NCBI GenBank assembly: GCA_023396625.1
Contig: JAEWVY010000103.1
Span: 1 to 17,116 of the forward strand
DNA from: Pseudomonadota bacterium
GTDB taxonomy: Bacteria > Pseudomonadota > Gammaproteobacteria > Burkholderiales > Burkholderiaceae_C
Length of the DNA: 17,116 bases
Direction of reading: 5' to 3'
Shown: positions 6,000 to 13,747 of the stretch, in pieces
How the letters are laid out: each line of letters starts with the position of its first letter
Numbering within the stretch: position 1 is the first letter of the stretch
Position numbers and translations under genes: made by a program
The notes under the pieces: generated by a model
Database searches by the model: none
The model's input: only the letters and a program-made list of their open reading frames with translations
What the model was told of the DNA's origin: nothing

Positions 6000-8261
6000 T
6001 CAGGCAGTGGGGAGAACCCTTTCGGCTTGAATGACTGAAGGCGTCCGTTTGACGGCACGCAGTACGGCGTCGAGTTGAATGCTGTCGCGGACGGAGACCA
6101 CGAAGCGAAGGTCTGTTGCGTCTTGTGCCGCCTCCTCGCCCATGTCAATGTGCGTGATGTCCGCCTCTGAAGCTGCGAGCGCCGAGGCAACGCGGGCCAG
6201 AACACCCTTTCCGTTGGAAACCGTAACCAGCAGGCCAGCCTCGAAGGTGCGCACGGGCTCGTCCGACCACTCGACACCGATGAATCGCTCCGTGTCCTTG
6301 TGTTGCAGGCGCAGTGCGATGGGGCACACGGACCTGTGGATGACCAAACCCTCGCCGCGCCCCAGATAACCGACGATGGGGTCTCCAGGAACTGGCCGGC
6401 AACATTGCGCGTATTGCACCGAGGCGTTCTCACTTCCATCGACTGTGACCGCCCCCTGGGACAGGGTTTCGTGGGCGGTGAAGCGCTCCCGTGATAACAG
6501 CAGCGCATCAGGCTTTTCGCCGTCCTCGGCCAACAGGTTGACCAACCGTTTGGCCACAATGCTCGCAACCCGTTTCCCCAGGCCGATGTCGGTCAGTAAC
6601 TCGGCACGGTTCCGGCTGCCGGTGAACCGTAGCAACTTTTCCCAGAGCGGCTGATGAATGGGGTCTTCATTCGGCAGCTTTTCGACACCCTCGGCGCGCA
6701 AAGCCTGGGCCAGGAGCTTTTCTCCCAGCGCCAGCGATTCGGCTTGTGCCATGGTCTTCAGATGGTGGCGGATCTTCGAGCGGGCCCGTCCCGTCCTGAC
6801 GAAGCCCAGCCAGGCTGGGTTTGGCGTGGAAACCGGTGCGGTGATGATTTCCACCACATCGCCGTTCTTCAACTCGGTTCGCAGAGGGACTTGCTGCCCG
6901 TTGATTTTCGAGGCCACCGTGTGGTCGCCCACGTTGCTGTGAATGGCGTAGGCAAAATCCACCGCTGTAGCGCCTCGGGGCAAGGCCATGATTTGGCTCT
7001 TGGGTGTGAAGACATAGACCGCGTCCGGAAAAAGGTCCACCTTCACGTGGTCCCAGAATTCGGCCGCGTCCCGGGTTTCATCCTGGATGTCCAGGAGCGA
7101 TTGCAGCCACTGGGCCCCCAGCCGGCTGGCCACGACACCATTGGGTTCAGTCGCTTTGTAGAGCCAGTGCGCGGCGACGCCGGATTCCGCCACGACGTGC
7201 ATGGCCTGTGTCCGCATCTGGAACTCCACATTTACGCCGGACGGCCCGACCACTGTGGTGTGCAGGGACTGATAGCCATTGAGTTTGGCGATAGCGATGT
7301 AGTCCTTGAATCTTCCGGGAACGGGTTTGTACATCTGGTGCAGGATGCCCAGTGCTGTGTAGCAGTCCGTGATCGTGGGGACGATGACGCGAAAACCGTA
7401 AATATCAGTGACCTGGGCAAAGCTCAGGTGCTTTTCGTCCATCTTCCGATAGATGGAGTAGAGGGACTTTTCACGCCCCTTGATTCGCACGCTCATGCCA
7501 ATGTCGGCAAAGGCCTTTTCCACATCCACTTGGACTTTCTGGATCAGATCACGGCGGCGACTGCGAGCCCGCATGACTGCTTTTGCCAGCACGGCATAGC
7601 GCCAGGGGCGAAGATGGCGGAATGCCAGATCCTGCAATTCACGGTAGGTCTGGTTCAGGCCGAGCCGGTAGGCGATGGGGGCATAGATGTCGAGGGTTTC
7701 AGCGGAAATCCTCCCCCATTTCGAGCGGGGCATGTCGGACATCGTCCGCATGTTGTGCGTCCGGTCGGCCAGCTTGATCAGGATGACCCGCACGTCCCGC
7801 GCCATGGCCAGCAGCATTTTGCGGAACGATTCAGCCTGGTTTTCCTCGCGGGTCGTGAACTGCAGCTTGTCGAGTTTGGTGAGTCCATCCACCAGCTCGG
7901 CCACCGGCGCACCAAAGCGCTCGATCAGATCGGTTTTAGTGATCCCGCAATCCTCCATGGCATCGTGCAACAGGGCAGCCATCAAGGCCTGGGCGTCGAG
8001 TTTCCACTCGGCGCACTGGACCGCCACAGCGATGGGATGGGTGATGTAGGGTTCGCCGCTGTTGCGCAACTGACCCAGGTGAGCCTCGTCCGCGAACCGA
8101 TAGGCTTGGCGCACGCGCTCGATATCGGGGTTGTCGAGGTAGTCGAGTCGTGCGGTCAGCGCGGCAAAGCTGGCCGCCGCCGCATTGGCCGCAGCTGGGC
8201 CGGACTCCCCGGAAGGGCGGCCCGGTGAAGAGGAAAATGACGGTGGGATGACCGCGCTCAT
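6000..8261 (-). CDS. spoT: Bifunctional (p)ppGpp synthetase/hydrolase, SpoT/Rel type
   Basis: This 753-residue long RSH protein makes and degrades (p)ppGpp, the stringent-response alarmone. The order is: HD hydrolase domain with the His75 region and LLHDAMED (97-104); synthetase domain with RIKGREKS (259-266), DIYGFR (286-291), and the RFKD motif (317-320) that marks bifunctional enzymes rather than EXDD of synthetase-only RelA; GYQSLHTTV (329-337); TGS domain about 407-470; a Cys-pair region QYAQCCRPVPGD (616-627); and a C-terminal ACT domain about 672-745. HD and synthetase motifs both look intact. It follows rpoZ as in the classical gmk-rpoZ-spoT cluster, but a terminator lies between. It converges on greB. 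Confidence 0.96.
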   Translation of the reverse strand: MSAVIPPSFSSSPGRPSGESGPAAANAAAASFAALTARLDYLDNPDIERVRQAYRFADEAHLGQLRNSGEPYITHPIAVAVQCAEWKLDAQALMAALLHDAMEDCGITKTDLIERFGAPVAELVDGLTKLDKLQFTTREENQAESFRKMLLAMARDVRVILIKLADRTHNMRTMSDMPRSKWGRISAETLDIYAPIAYRLGLNQTYRELQDLAFRHLRPWRYAVLAKAVMRARSRRRDLIQKVQVDVEKAFADIGMSVRIKGREKSLYSIYRKMDEKHLSFAQVTDIYGFRVIVPTITDCYTALGILHQMYKPVPGRFKDYIAIAKLNGYQSLHTTVVGPSGVNVEFQMRTQAMHVVAESGVAAHWLYKATEPNGVVASRLGAQWLQSLLDIQDETRDAAEFWDHVKVDLFPDAVYVFTPKSQIMALPRGATAVDFAYAIHSNVGDHTVASKINGQQVPLRTELKNGDVVEIITAPVSTPNPAWLGFVRTGRARSKIRHHLKTMAQAESLALGEKLLAQALRAEGVEKLPNEDPIHQPLWEKLLRFTGSRNRAELLTDIGLGKRVASIVAKRLVNLLAEDGEKPDALLLSRERFTAHETLSQGAVTVDGSENASVQYAQCCRPVPGDPIVGYLGRGEGLVIHRSVCPIALRLQHKDTERFIGVEWSDEPVRTFEAGLLVTVSNGKGVLARVASALAASEADITHIDMGEEAAQDATDLRFVVSVRDSIQLDAVLRAVKRTPSVIQAERVLPTA

Positions 8262-8305
8262 GTCATAAATGTAGCGCGCACCGGTTTATTCAGGGAGACA
8301 GGCAC

Positions 8306-8329
8306 AAAAAAGCACCGGCGTACGGTGCT
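8306..8329 (-). terminator. Intrinsic terminator between rpoZ and spoT
   Basis: On the minus strand AGCACCG (8329-8323) pairs with CGGTGCT (8317-8311) around TACGC, followed by five Ts (8310-8306). The stem is perfect, and the T run continues from the last stem base. It sits 28 bases after the rpoZ stop and 45 bases before the spoT start. The plus strand reads C then four Ts after the same stem, so weak bidirectional action is possible. Confidence 0.85.
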
Positions 8330-8356
8330 CTTTTGATGCGGTGGATCGGGAAGCCT

Positions 8357-8560
8357 TCAGCCGGGGACCTTTTTGAGCATTTCCAGACCGACTTTCCCGT
8401 CCGCCACTTCACGCAAGGCCGTCACGCCGGGCTTGTTGCGGCTTTCAATCTTGGGGGCATGCCCTTGGCTGAGCATGCGCGCGCGGTACGTGGCTGCCAA
8501 CACGAGCTGAAAGCGGTTGGGTATTTTCAGCAGGCAATCTTCAACGGTAATGCGGGCCAT
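8357..8560 (-). CDS. rpoZ: RNA polymerase omega subunit
   Basis: The full 67-residue protein opens with MARITVEDCLLKIPNRFQLV and carries the AATYRARML and ALREVADGKVGLEML segments of betaproteobacterial omega. Omega folds around the C-terminus of beta-prime, aids core assembly, and in proteobacteria forms part of a ppGpp site. GGAG sits just upstream of the ATG. The gmk stop lies 17 bases upstream, so the two are probably cotranscribed. An intrinsic terminator follows. Confidence 0.97.
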   Translation of the reverse strand: MARITVEDCLLKIPNRFQLVLAATYRARMLSQGHAPKIESRNKPGVTALREVADGKVGLEMLKKVPG

Positions 8561-8577
8561 GGCGGTCTCCGGGGGAA

Positions 8578-9198
8578 CTAGGGGAGGTGGAGGGCTGTAA
8601 ACGTATCGGCACGGACACGCCGCTGCGCGGAATACTTGAGCCGCTGAGCATGAACGATCGCCTTCAGATCAAACAGGGCGCGCTCAAACAACTCGTTGAT
8701 TATAACGAAATCGAATTCCTTGGCCTGAGCCATCTCTACCGCCGCATTGCGCAACCGCAGTTCGATGACTTCCGCCGAGTCCTCTCCGCGGCGCTCGAGC
8801 CTCGACCGCAATTCATCCCAGCTCGGTGGAAGCACGAAAATCAGCACTGCGTTGGCAAAAATTTTCTTGATCTGCAACGCGCCCTGAAAATCGATTTCGA
8901 GAATCACGTCGGCTCCCAGGGCAATGCGATCTTCGATGGCCTTTTTCGAAGTGCCATACCGTCGCTCATGCACGTGAGCCCATTCGACAAAAGCGTCGCC
9001 GAGGACCATGGCGTCGAATTCCTGGTCCGAAACGAAAAAATATTCGCGGCCGTGTTTTTCCTGTCCGCGTGGCGGACGCGTGGTGTGGGAGACCGAGGGC
9101 TGGACCCGTGAATCGAGTTCCAGTAGGGCTTTCACGAGACTCGATTTGCCAGCGCCGCTGGGGGCTGCAACCACGAAAAGATTTCCAGGATAGTCCAT
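8578..9198 (-). CDS. gmk: Guanylate kinase
   Basis: Gmk phosphorylates GMP to GDP with ATP, feeding GTP and (p)ppGpp synthesis. From the ATG at 9198 the protein is 206 residues, the usual length. The P-loop is APSGAGKSS (12-20). The GMP-binding segment includes SHTTRPPRGQEKHGREYFF, with its conserved Arg and Tyr residues, then LEIDFQGALQIK for the Walker-B-like part and RLERRGEDS for the lid. An in-frame TTG at 9222 would add eight residues (KQTTPPF) not typical of the family, so the ATG is preferred. It lies 35 bases after the yicC stop and upstream of rpoZ. Confidence 0.95.
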   Translation of the reverse strand: MDYPGNLFVVAAPSGAGKSSLVKALLELDSRVQPSVSHTTRPPRGQEKHGREYFFVSDQEFDAMVLGDAFVEWAHVHERRYGTSKKAIEDRIALGADVILEIDFQGALQIKKIFANAVLIFVLPPSWDELRSRLERRGEDSAEVIELRLRNAAVEMAQAKEFDFVIINELFERALFDLKAIVHAQRLKYSAQRRVRADTFTALHLP

Positions 9199-9233
9199 GA
9201 ATGGTGGCGTTGTTTGCTTCAAGGAATGTAGCG

Positions 9234-10154
9234 CTATTCGAGGTTCTGCACCTGCTCCCTCATCTGCTCGATCAGCACCTTCATGTCCACCGAAATGCGC
9301 GTGAGTTCAAATGCGGACGATTTCGAGCCCAGGGTGTTGGCTTCCCGGTGCAATTCCTGGATCAGGAAATCCAGCCGCTTGCCGATTTCACCGCCGTGGT
9401 CGAGGAGGCGGCTGATCTCGTCGAGGTGCGACTGCAGGCGGGTCAGTTCCTCGGCCACGTCGATCCGGATGGCGAATGCCGTGGCTTCGGCCAGGGCGCG
9501 GTCGTGCGCAGCCTCGGGCAGCGTGGTGTTCTCGGTCAACGCCATGGCGTCGCGCCAGCGGTCGAGAAAACGCGCACGCTGCTGTTCCACCAGTTGCGGC
9601 ACCAAGGGCGCGGCGGTCGCTGCCAACTGGCGCAACTGCGCCAGACGGTCCCGCAGCATCGTGGCGAGTCTTTCACCTTCGCGTGCCCTGGCCTGGATCA
9701 GTTCATCGACGGCCCGCGTTGCCAGCGGCAACAGCAGGGCGCCCCAGTCACGTGATGGGGCTTCTTCGCCTGCGCCCATGCGCAGCACATCGGCCACGCT
9801 GAGGGGGCGGGCCTGCGGCAGCCAGGCGCGCACGGTGTCCTGCAGGGCATTGAGTCGCTGAAGCAGACGGGGCGATGGCTCGGTCATGCTCGAAGTCGTG
9901 GGTGCCTCGATGCCGGCACGCACCTCGACCTTGCCCCTCTTGAGGCGCCGGGCCAGCAGTTCACGCAGGGCGGGTTCATGCGAACGCAATTCCTCGCCCA
10001 GGCGAAAGCTCAGATCCAGGAAACGGCTGTTGACCGAGCGGATTTCGACCCCGAGTCGATGGGCCGCCGGAGGATGGCCCTCCGTGGCCCCGGAGGGCGC
10101 GTCGGGACTGCCCTGCTGAACACTGGCGTAGCCGGTCATGCTGTAAACTGACAC
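9234..10154 (-). CDS. yicC: YicC family endoribonuclease-type protein
   Basis: This 306-residue protein has the YicC N-terminal domain, beginning YSMTGYA, with VEIRSVNSRFLDLSFRL and a KRGKVEVR segment. It ends with the DUF1732 domain, IGKRLDFLIQELHREANTLGSKS...DMKVLIEQMREQVQN. E. coli YicC has been linked to RNA degradation and stationary-phase or stress fitness. I chose the GTG at 10154 because AAGGA stands 7 bases upstream and because the family starts just before SMTG; the ATG five codons later is the alternative. About 15 extra residues after the start (QGSPDAPSGATEGHPPAA) form a low-complexity insertion. It heads the gmk-rpoZ cluster and diverges from the kinase gene. Confidence 0.9.
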   Translation of the reverse strand: MSVYSMTGYASVQQGSPDAPSGATEGHPPAAHRLGVEIRSVNSRFLDLSFRLGEELRSHEPALRELLARRLKRGKVEVRAGIEAPTTSSMTEPSPRLLQRLNALQDTVRAWLPQARPLSVADVLRMGAGEEAPSRDWGALLLPLATRAVDELIQARAREGERLATMLRDRLAQLRQLAATAAPLVPQLVEQQRARFLDRWRDAMALTENTTLPEAAHDRALAEATAFAIRIDVAEELTRLQSHLDEISRLLDHGGEIGKRLDFLIQELHREANTLGSKSSAFELTRISVDMKVLIEQMREQVQNLE

Positions 10155-10178
10155 GAGGGTTTCCTTCGGATGAAGATG

Positions 10179-10195
10179 CATGCGGGTGCCGCATG
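10179..10195. promoter_or_regulatory. Perfect 7-3-7 palindrome between divergent genes
   Basis: CATGCGG-GTG-CCGCATG lies in the 101-bp gap between yicC (start 10154, minus) and the kinase gene (start 10256, plus). Its size, symmetry and position fit an operator for a dimeric regulator that could control both directions. It could also be an RNA stem in the kinase leader. No -35 or -10 boxes were assigned. Confidence 0.4.
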
Positions 10196-10255
10196 GGTGG
10201 CGGCGTCTTTGTGGGGAGCCCAAGCCCGGCGCCTGTGGTCAATCCATCCCAAATT

Positions 10256-11263
10256 ATGTCAAAGGTCAAACCTGCTCCCCTGCCACCGGACACCCTCATA
10301 GGCGGCTATCGCGTGGTGCGCAGGCTGTCGTCGGGCGGTTTCGGTGTCGTGTATCTCGCGGTGGACAGCGAAGGCCAGCAGGTTGCGATCAAGGAGTATC
10401 TGCCCTCGTCGCTGGCGACGAGGGCGCCCGGTGAGTTGCTGCCTCGGGTGGCGCCCGAGAAGTTGTCACTGTATCGGCTTGGGCTGAAGAGCTTTTTCGA
10501 GGAAGGCCGCTCTCTTGCCCAGATTTCGCACCCCTCCGTGGTGAGCGTGCTGAACTTCTTCCGCGAAAACGAAACGGTCTACATGGTGATGAACTTCCTG
10601 GAAGGCGCGACCTTGCAGGACTTCATCGTCACGGCGCGCGACCTGAAAAAGCAGAAAGTGTTCCGGGAGTCGACCATCCGGTCGCTGTTCGACGAGGTCC
10701 TTCGGGGACTGCGCATCGTGCACCAGCACAAGATGCTGCATCTGGACATCAAGCCCGCCAATGTATTCATCACTGACGACAACCGCGCCGTGATGATCGA
10801 CTTCGGCGCGGCGCGGGAGGTACTGAGCAAGGAAGGCAACTTCATCCGGCCCATGTACACCCCGGGCTTTGCCGCGCCGGAAATGTATCGACGCGACTCG
10901 TCCATGGGGCCCTGGACAGATATCTATGCGATCGGCGCCTGCATTTACGCCTGCATGCAGGGCTATCCCCCCAACGACGCGCCGCAACGCTTGGAGAAGG
11001 ACCGGCTCTCGCTCTCGCTCTCCCGGTTGCGAGGGGTATATTCCGACAACCTGATCGAAGTCGTTGAATGGTGCATGTCGCTGGACCCGCTGTCACGGCC
11101 CCAGTCGGTGTTCGCACTGCAGAAGGAACTCAGTCGGGAAGGCGAGCGGCGCTATACCAAGCTGAGCGTGGGCGAGAAAGTCCGCCTCCAGTTTGACACG
11201 CTGATGACCGATACCAAGAAGAAGGCGCCCTCACCCCCGGCCGCCGGGGCGAAGGCGAAATGA
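10256..11263 (+). CDS. Hanks-type Ser/Thr protein kinase
   Basis: This 335-residue soluble kinase has no membrane segment. Visible motifs are the glycine loop LSSGGFGVVY (24-33), the VAIK lysine (Lys46), the helix-C glutamate in FFEEGRSL (Glu83), the catalytic loop HLDIKPANV (162-170; Asp164, Lys166, Asn169), DFG (182-184) and APE (207-209). The HRD arginine is replaced by Leu, so it is a non-RD kinase. The C-terminal 35 residues are Lys/Pro/Ala-rich. The ATG at 10256 is preferred, although no clear ribosome binding site precedes it; in-frame starts at 10193 and 10211 add sequence unlike the family. It overlaps the phosphatase gene by ATGA, so kinase and phosphatase probably act on shared substrates. 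Substrates are unknown. Confidence 0.9.
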   Translation: MSKVKPAPLPPDTLIGGYRVVRRLSSGGFGVVYLAVDSEGQQVAIKEYLPSSLATRAPGELLPRVAPEKLSLYRLGLKSFFEEGRSLAQISHPSVVSVLNFFRENETVYMVMNFLEGATLQDFIVTARDLKKQKVFRESTIRSLFDEVLRGLRIVHQHKMLHLDIKPANVFITDDNRAVMIDFGAAREVLSKEGNFIRPMYTPGFAAPEMYRRDSSMGPWTDIYAIGACIYACMQGYPPNDAPQRLEKDRLSLSLSRLRGVYSDNLIEVVEWCMSLDPLSRPQSVFALQKELSREGERRYTKLSVGEKVRLQFDTLMTDTKKKAPSPPAAGAKAK

Positions 11264-12165
11264 AGTTTTCCGTCTTTCAGGTCAGCCGCAAGGGTGGGCG
11301 GGAGAAAAACGAAGACCGCATGGGGTATTGCTACACCCGCCAGTCGGGCCTGTTCGTGCTGGCCGACGGCATGGGGGGACACCCCGATGGAGAGGTGGCC
11401 GCGCAGCTGGCGCTGCAGACCGTCTCCGCGCTGTTCCAGAAGGAAGCTCGCCCCACGCTGGCCGACACGCAGGGGTTTCTTCGCTACAGCTTGATGGCGG
11501 CGCACCACCAGATCATTCGTCACGCCGGCGACAGCGGCATGCTCGACACACCGCGCACGACACTGGTGGTGGCCGTGGTTCAGGATGGCCGCGCGTGCTG
11601 GATTCACTGTGGGGACTCGCGGCTGTACGTCGTCCGCGACGGGGCGCTGCTCACGCGCACGCGCGACCACTCCTATCACGAGCGCCAGGACGTCGGCCTG
11701 ATGCTGCCGAACCACGTCAACCGCAATGTCCTGTTCACCTGTCTGGGCTCCCCGGTGCGGCCTGTGTTCGAGGTGAGTGTGCCGATGAAGCTGGAAACGG
11801 GCGACAAGATCCTTCTGTGCTCGGACGGTTTGTGGGGCACCGTGGACGACGACGAGATCGTGCGGCAACTGGCGACGCATTCTGTGGCGGACGCCGTGCC
11901 TGACCTGGTCGAGTCCGCACTCCGCAACGGCGGACCCAAGTGCGATAACGTCACCGTGCTGGCGCTGGAATGGGAAACCCCGGATGCCTTCGAATCCACG
12001 CAGGGTGTCTCGACCGACAGCATCAGCGACGACGTGTTCGCCTCGACCATCCAGTCCGGCGTGTCCGACAAACTGGTGGAGGAACTCGACGACGAGGCCA
12101 TCGAGCGTTCCATTGCCGAAATCAACGAGGCCATCCGCCGATCCGCCGCCCGCAGGGCCGGCTGA
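11260..12165 (+). CDS. PP2C-family protein Ser/Thr phosphatase
   Basis: This 301-residue metal-dependent phosphatase carries the PP2C motifs in order: NEDR (17-20), ADGMGGHPDGEVAA (35-48) with metal ligands Asp36 and Gly37, the TT pair at 100-101, HCGDSRLY (116-123), DHS (136-138), LCSDGLWG (186-193; Asp189) and CDNVT (228-232; Asp229). All predicted metal-binding Asp residues are present. Beyond about residue 240 it has a 60-residue acidic tail (STDSISDDVF..., then a helix-like EELDDEAIERSIAEINEAI) that is not part of the catalytic fold. Start and kinase stop overlap, implying coupled translation and a matched kinase/phosphatase pair. Confidence 0.92.
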   Translation: MKFSVFQVSRKGGREKNEDRMGYCYTRQSGLFVLADGMGGHPDGEVAAQLALQTVSALFQKEARPTLADTQGFLRYSLMAAHHQIIRHAGDSGMLDTPRTTLVVAVVQDGRACWIHCGDSRLYVVRDGALLTRTRDHSYHERQDVGLMLPNHVNRNVLFTCLGSPVRPVFEVSVPMKLETGDKILLCSDGLWGTVDDDEIVRQLATHSVADAVPDLVESALRNGGPKCDNVTVLALEWETPDAFESTQGVSTDSISDDVFASTIQSGVSDKLVEELDDEAIERSIAEINEAIRRSAARRAG

Positions 12166-12222
12166 GGTACCGGGCGGGTCGCCCGCGTGGTGGGCCCTTT
12201 CATCCATCCAACATCGAGAACC

Positions 12223-12951
12223 ATGACTGAATTTCCCCGAAGCGGCGGCCGCGCCGCAGACCAGTTGCGTCCAGTGCGCATCACCCGCGGCTACACGATT
12301 CACGCCGAGGGATCGGTGCTCATCGAATTCGGCCAGACCCGCGTGCTCTGCACGGCATCGGTCGAGGACAAGGTGCCGCCGCACAAGCGCGGCAGCGGCG
12401 AAGGCTGGGTCACCGCCGAATACGGCATGCTGCCACGCGCCACGCATACCCGCGGCGATCGCGAAGCCGCCCGCGGCAAACAGAGTGGCCGCACCCAGGA
12501 AATCCAGCGGCTGATCGGTCGCTCCCTGCGTGCCGTGTTCGACCTCAAGGCCCTGGGCGAGCGGACCATCCATCTGGATTGCGACGTCATCCAGGCCGAT
12601 GGCGGCACGCGCACCGCTGCCATCACCGGTGCCTTCGTGGCGGCCCGTGACGCGGTCGCCTGGCTGATGGCCGAAGGCAAGCTGGCGGCCTCGCCCATCA
12701 CCGACCATGTGGCGGCGATCTCGGTGGGCATGGTCGAAGGCTGGCCCTTGCTCGACCTCGAGTACATCGAGGACGTGGCCTGCGACACCGACATGAACGT
12801 GGTCATGACGGGGGCCGGCAACTTCGTCGAAGTGCAGGGCACGGCCGAGGGCGCGGCTTTTTCCCGCAAAGAGATGGACGCCTTGCTCGCGCTGGCCGAA
12901 AAAGGGATCCGCGAGCTCGTTCGCCTGCAGGACGAATCACTGCAAAAATAA
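12223..12951 (+). CDS. rph: Ribonuclease PH
   Basis: This 242-residue phosphorolytic 3' exonuclease trims tRNA precursors next to the CCA end. It starts MTEFPRSGGRAADQLRPVRI, with the RSGGR...LR signature, followed by RGDREAARGKQSGRTQEIQR (78-97), which holds phosphate and RNA-binding residues, and LDCDVIQADGGTRTAAITGA (118-137), whose GTR (128-130) binds phosphate. Length matches the family (E. coli about 238). An upstream in-frame start at 12187 would add 12 atypical residues. It lies 57 bases after the phosphatase gene and may share its transcript. Confidence 0.95.
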   Translation: MTEFPRSGGRAADQLRPVRITRGYTIHAEGSVLIEFGQTRVLCTASVEDKVPPHKRGSGEGWVTAEYGMLPRATHTRGDREAARGKQSGRTQEIQRLIGRSLRAVFDLKALGERTIHLDCDVIQADGGTRTAAITGAFVAARDAVAWLMAEGKLAASPITDHVAAISVGMVEGWPLLDLEYIEDVACDTDMNVVMTGAGNFVEVQGTAEGAAFSRKEMDALLALAEKGIRELVRLQDESLQK

Positions 12952-12981
12952 TAGCAATATAAGTCTATCCGACGCTGGGAA

Positions 12982-13599
12982 ATGGCGAAATTGTTCATGA
13001 AAATTGTGCTCGCATCCAACAACCGGGGCAAGCTCGCGGAGCTGCAGGCCATGCTGGCGCCGCTCAACGTCGAGCTGGTGCCGCAGGCGGACCTCGGCAT
13101 TCCCGAGGCGGAGGAGCCATTCCGTACCTTCGTGGAAAATGCGCTGACCAAGGCACGCCACGCGTCCCGTGCCAGCGGTCTGCCCGCGCTGGCCGACGAT
13201 GCCGGCCTGTGTGTGGACGCCTTTGGGGGCCTGCCGGGCGTGGACACGGCCTATTACGCCACGCAGTTCGGCTATGAGAAAGGCGACGCCAGCAACGTGC
13301 GCGCACTGCTGGAGCAGATGCGTGATGTGGCCCACCGGCGTGCGAGCATGGTCAGCACCCTGGTGGCCGTGCGCAGCGCGGACGACCCGGAGCCGTTGAT
13401 CGCCGTCGGGCGGGTGACGGGCGAAATCGCCCCCGAGCCGGCCGGCGAAAACGGCTTCGGCTTCGACCCGGTGATGTTCATCCCCGAATTCGGCAAGACC
13501 TTCGCGCAGTTGCCGGTCGAGGTGAAGAACGCCCACAGCCACCGTGGCAAGGCCGCCCGTGCCATGCTGGCGCTGATGCGCGAGCGCTGGCTCACATGA
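12982..13599 (+). CDS. rdgB: dITP/XTP pyrophosphatase (RdgB/HAM1)
   Basis: This 205-residue enzyme hydrolyses non-canonical purine triphosphates (dITP, dHAPTP, XTP) to monophosphates, keeping them out of nucleic acids. Motifs are ASNNRGKLAEL (11-21), the TFVENALTKARHAS segment, LADDAGLCVDAFGGLPGV with the catalytic Asp pair, GFGFDPVMF and the closing SHRGKAARA. Two starts are possible: ATG at 12982, with GGGA only a base or so upstream, and ATG at 12997, which would begin MKIVLASNN as many homologues do. It follows rph by 30 bases. Confidence 0.95.
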   Translation: MAKLFMKIVLASNNRGKLAELQAMLAPLNVELVPQADLGIPEAEEPFRTFVENALTKARHASRASGLPALADDAGLCVDAFGGLPGVDTAYYATQFGYEKGDASNVRALLEQMRDVAHRRASMVSTLVAVRSADDPEPLIAVGRVTGEIAPEPAGENGFGFDPVMFIPEFGKTFAQLPVEVKNAHSHRGKAARAMLALMRERWLT

Positions 13600-13641
13600 A
13601 GCATCCCCGTGCCGGCTGCCGCCGTCTGCTCTCCCGCAAGG

Positions 13642-13686
13642 GGGCCACACCCGTGGCCCGGCCCGGCTGGCGTCACGGTGTGGCCC
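13642..13686. repeat. Inverted repeat between rdgB and hemW
   Basis: GGGCCACACC (13642-13651) pairs with GGTGTGGCCC (13677-13686), and after one bulged C the inner GTG/CAC adds three more pairs. GTGGCCCGG also occurs twice in direct orientation (13653-13661 and 13680-13688). No T run follows, so it is probably not an efficient terminator. It may be an RNA stem in the 148-base rdgB-hemW gap. Confidence 0.45.
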
Positions 13687-13747
13687 GGCTGAATCGGTAC
13701 GCAAGTTGCACGCCTTCCGTTTTCGTGGCGCGGGGCTGACTCTCCAG

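Noticed and set aside
6654..8228. 524-codon open frame antisense to spoT
   Set aside because: Its sequence is the complement of conserved SpoT codons, composition is odd, and no family features are seen. Long antisense frames are common in GC-rich genes.
9199..9222. TTG start giving an eight-residue longer guanylate kinase
   Set aside because: No ribosome binding site precedes it and the added residues are not typical of the family.
11005..11023. Tandem CTCTCG hexamer repeat inside the kinase gene
   Set aside because: There are only three imperfect copies, all coding (Ser-Leu repeats), and the frame is unaffected; too short to argue for phase variation.
11152..12708. 518-codon minus-strand open frame across the kinase end, phosphatase and rph
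   Set aside because: It is a shadow of three well-supported plus-strand genes, is rich in His, Gly, Arg and Ala, and has no recognisable domain.
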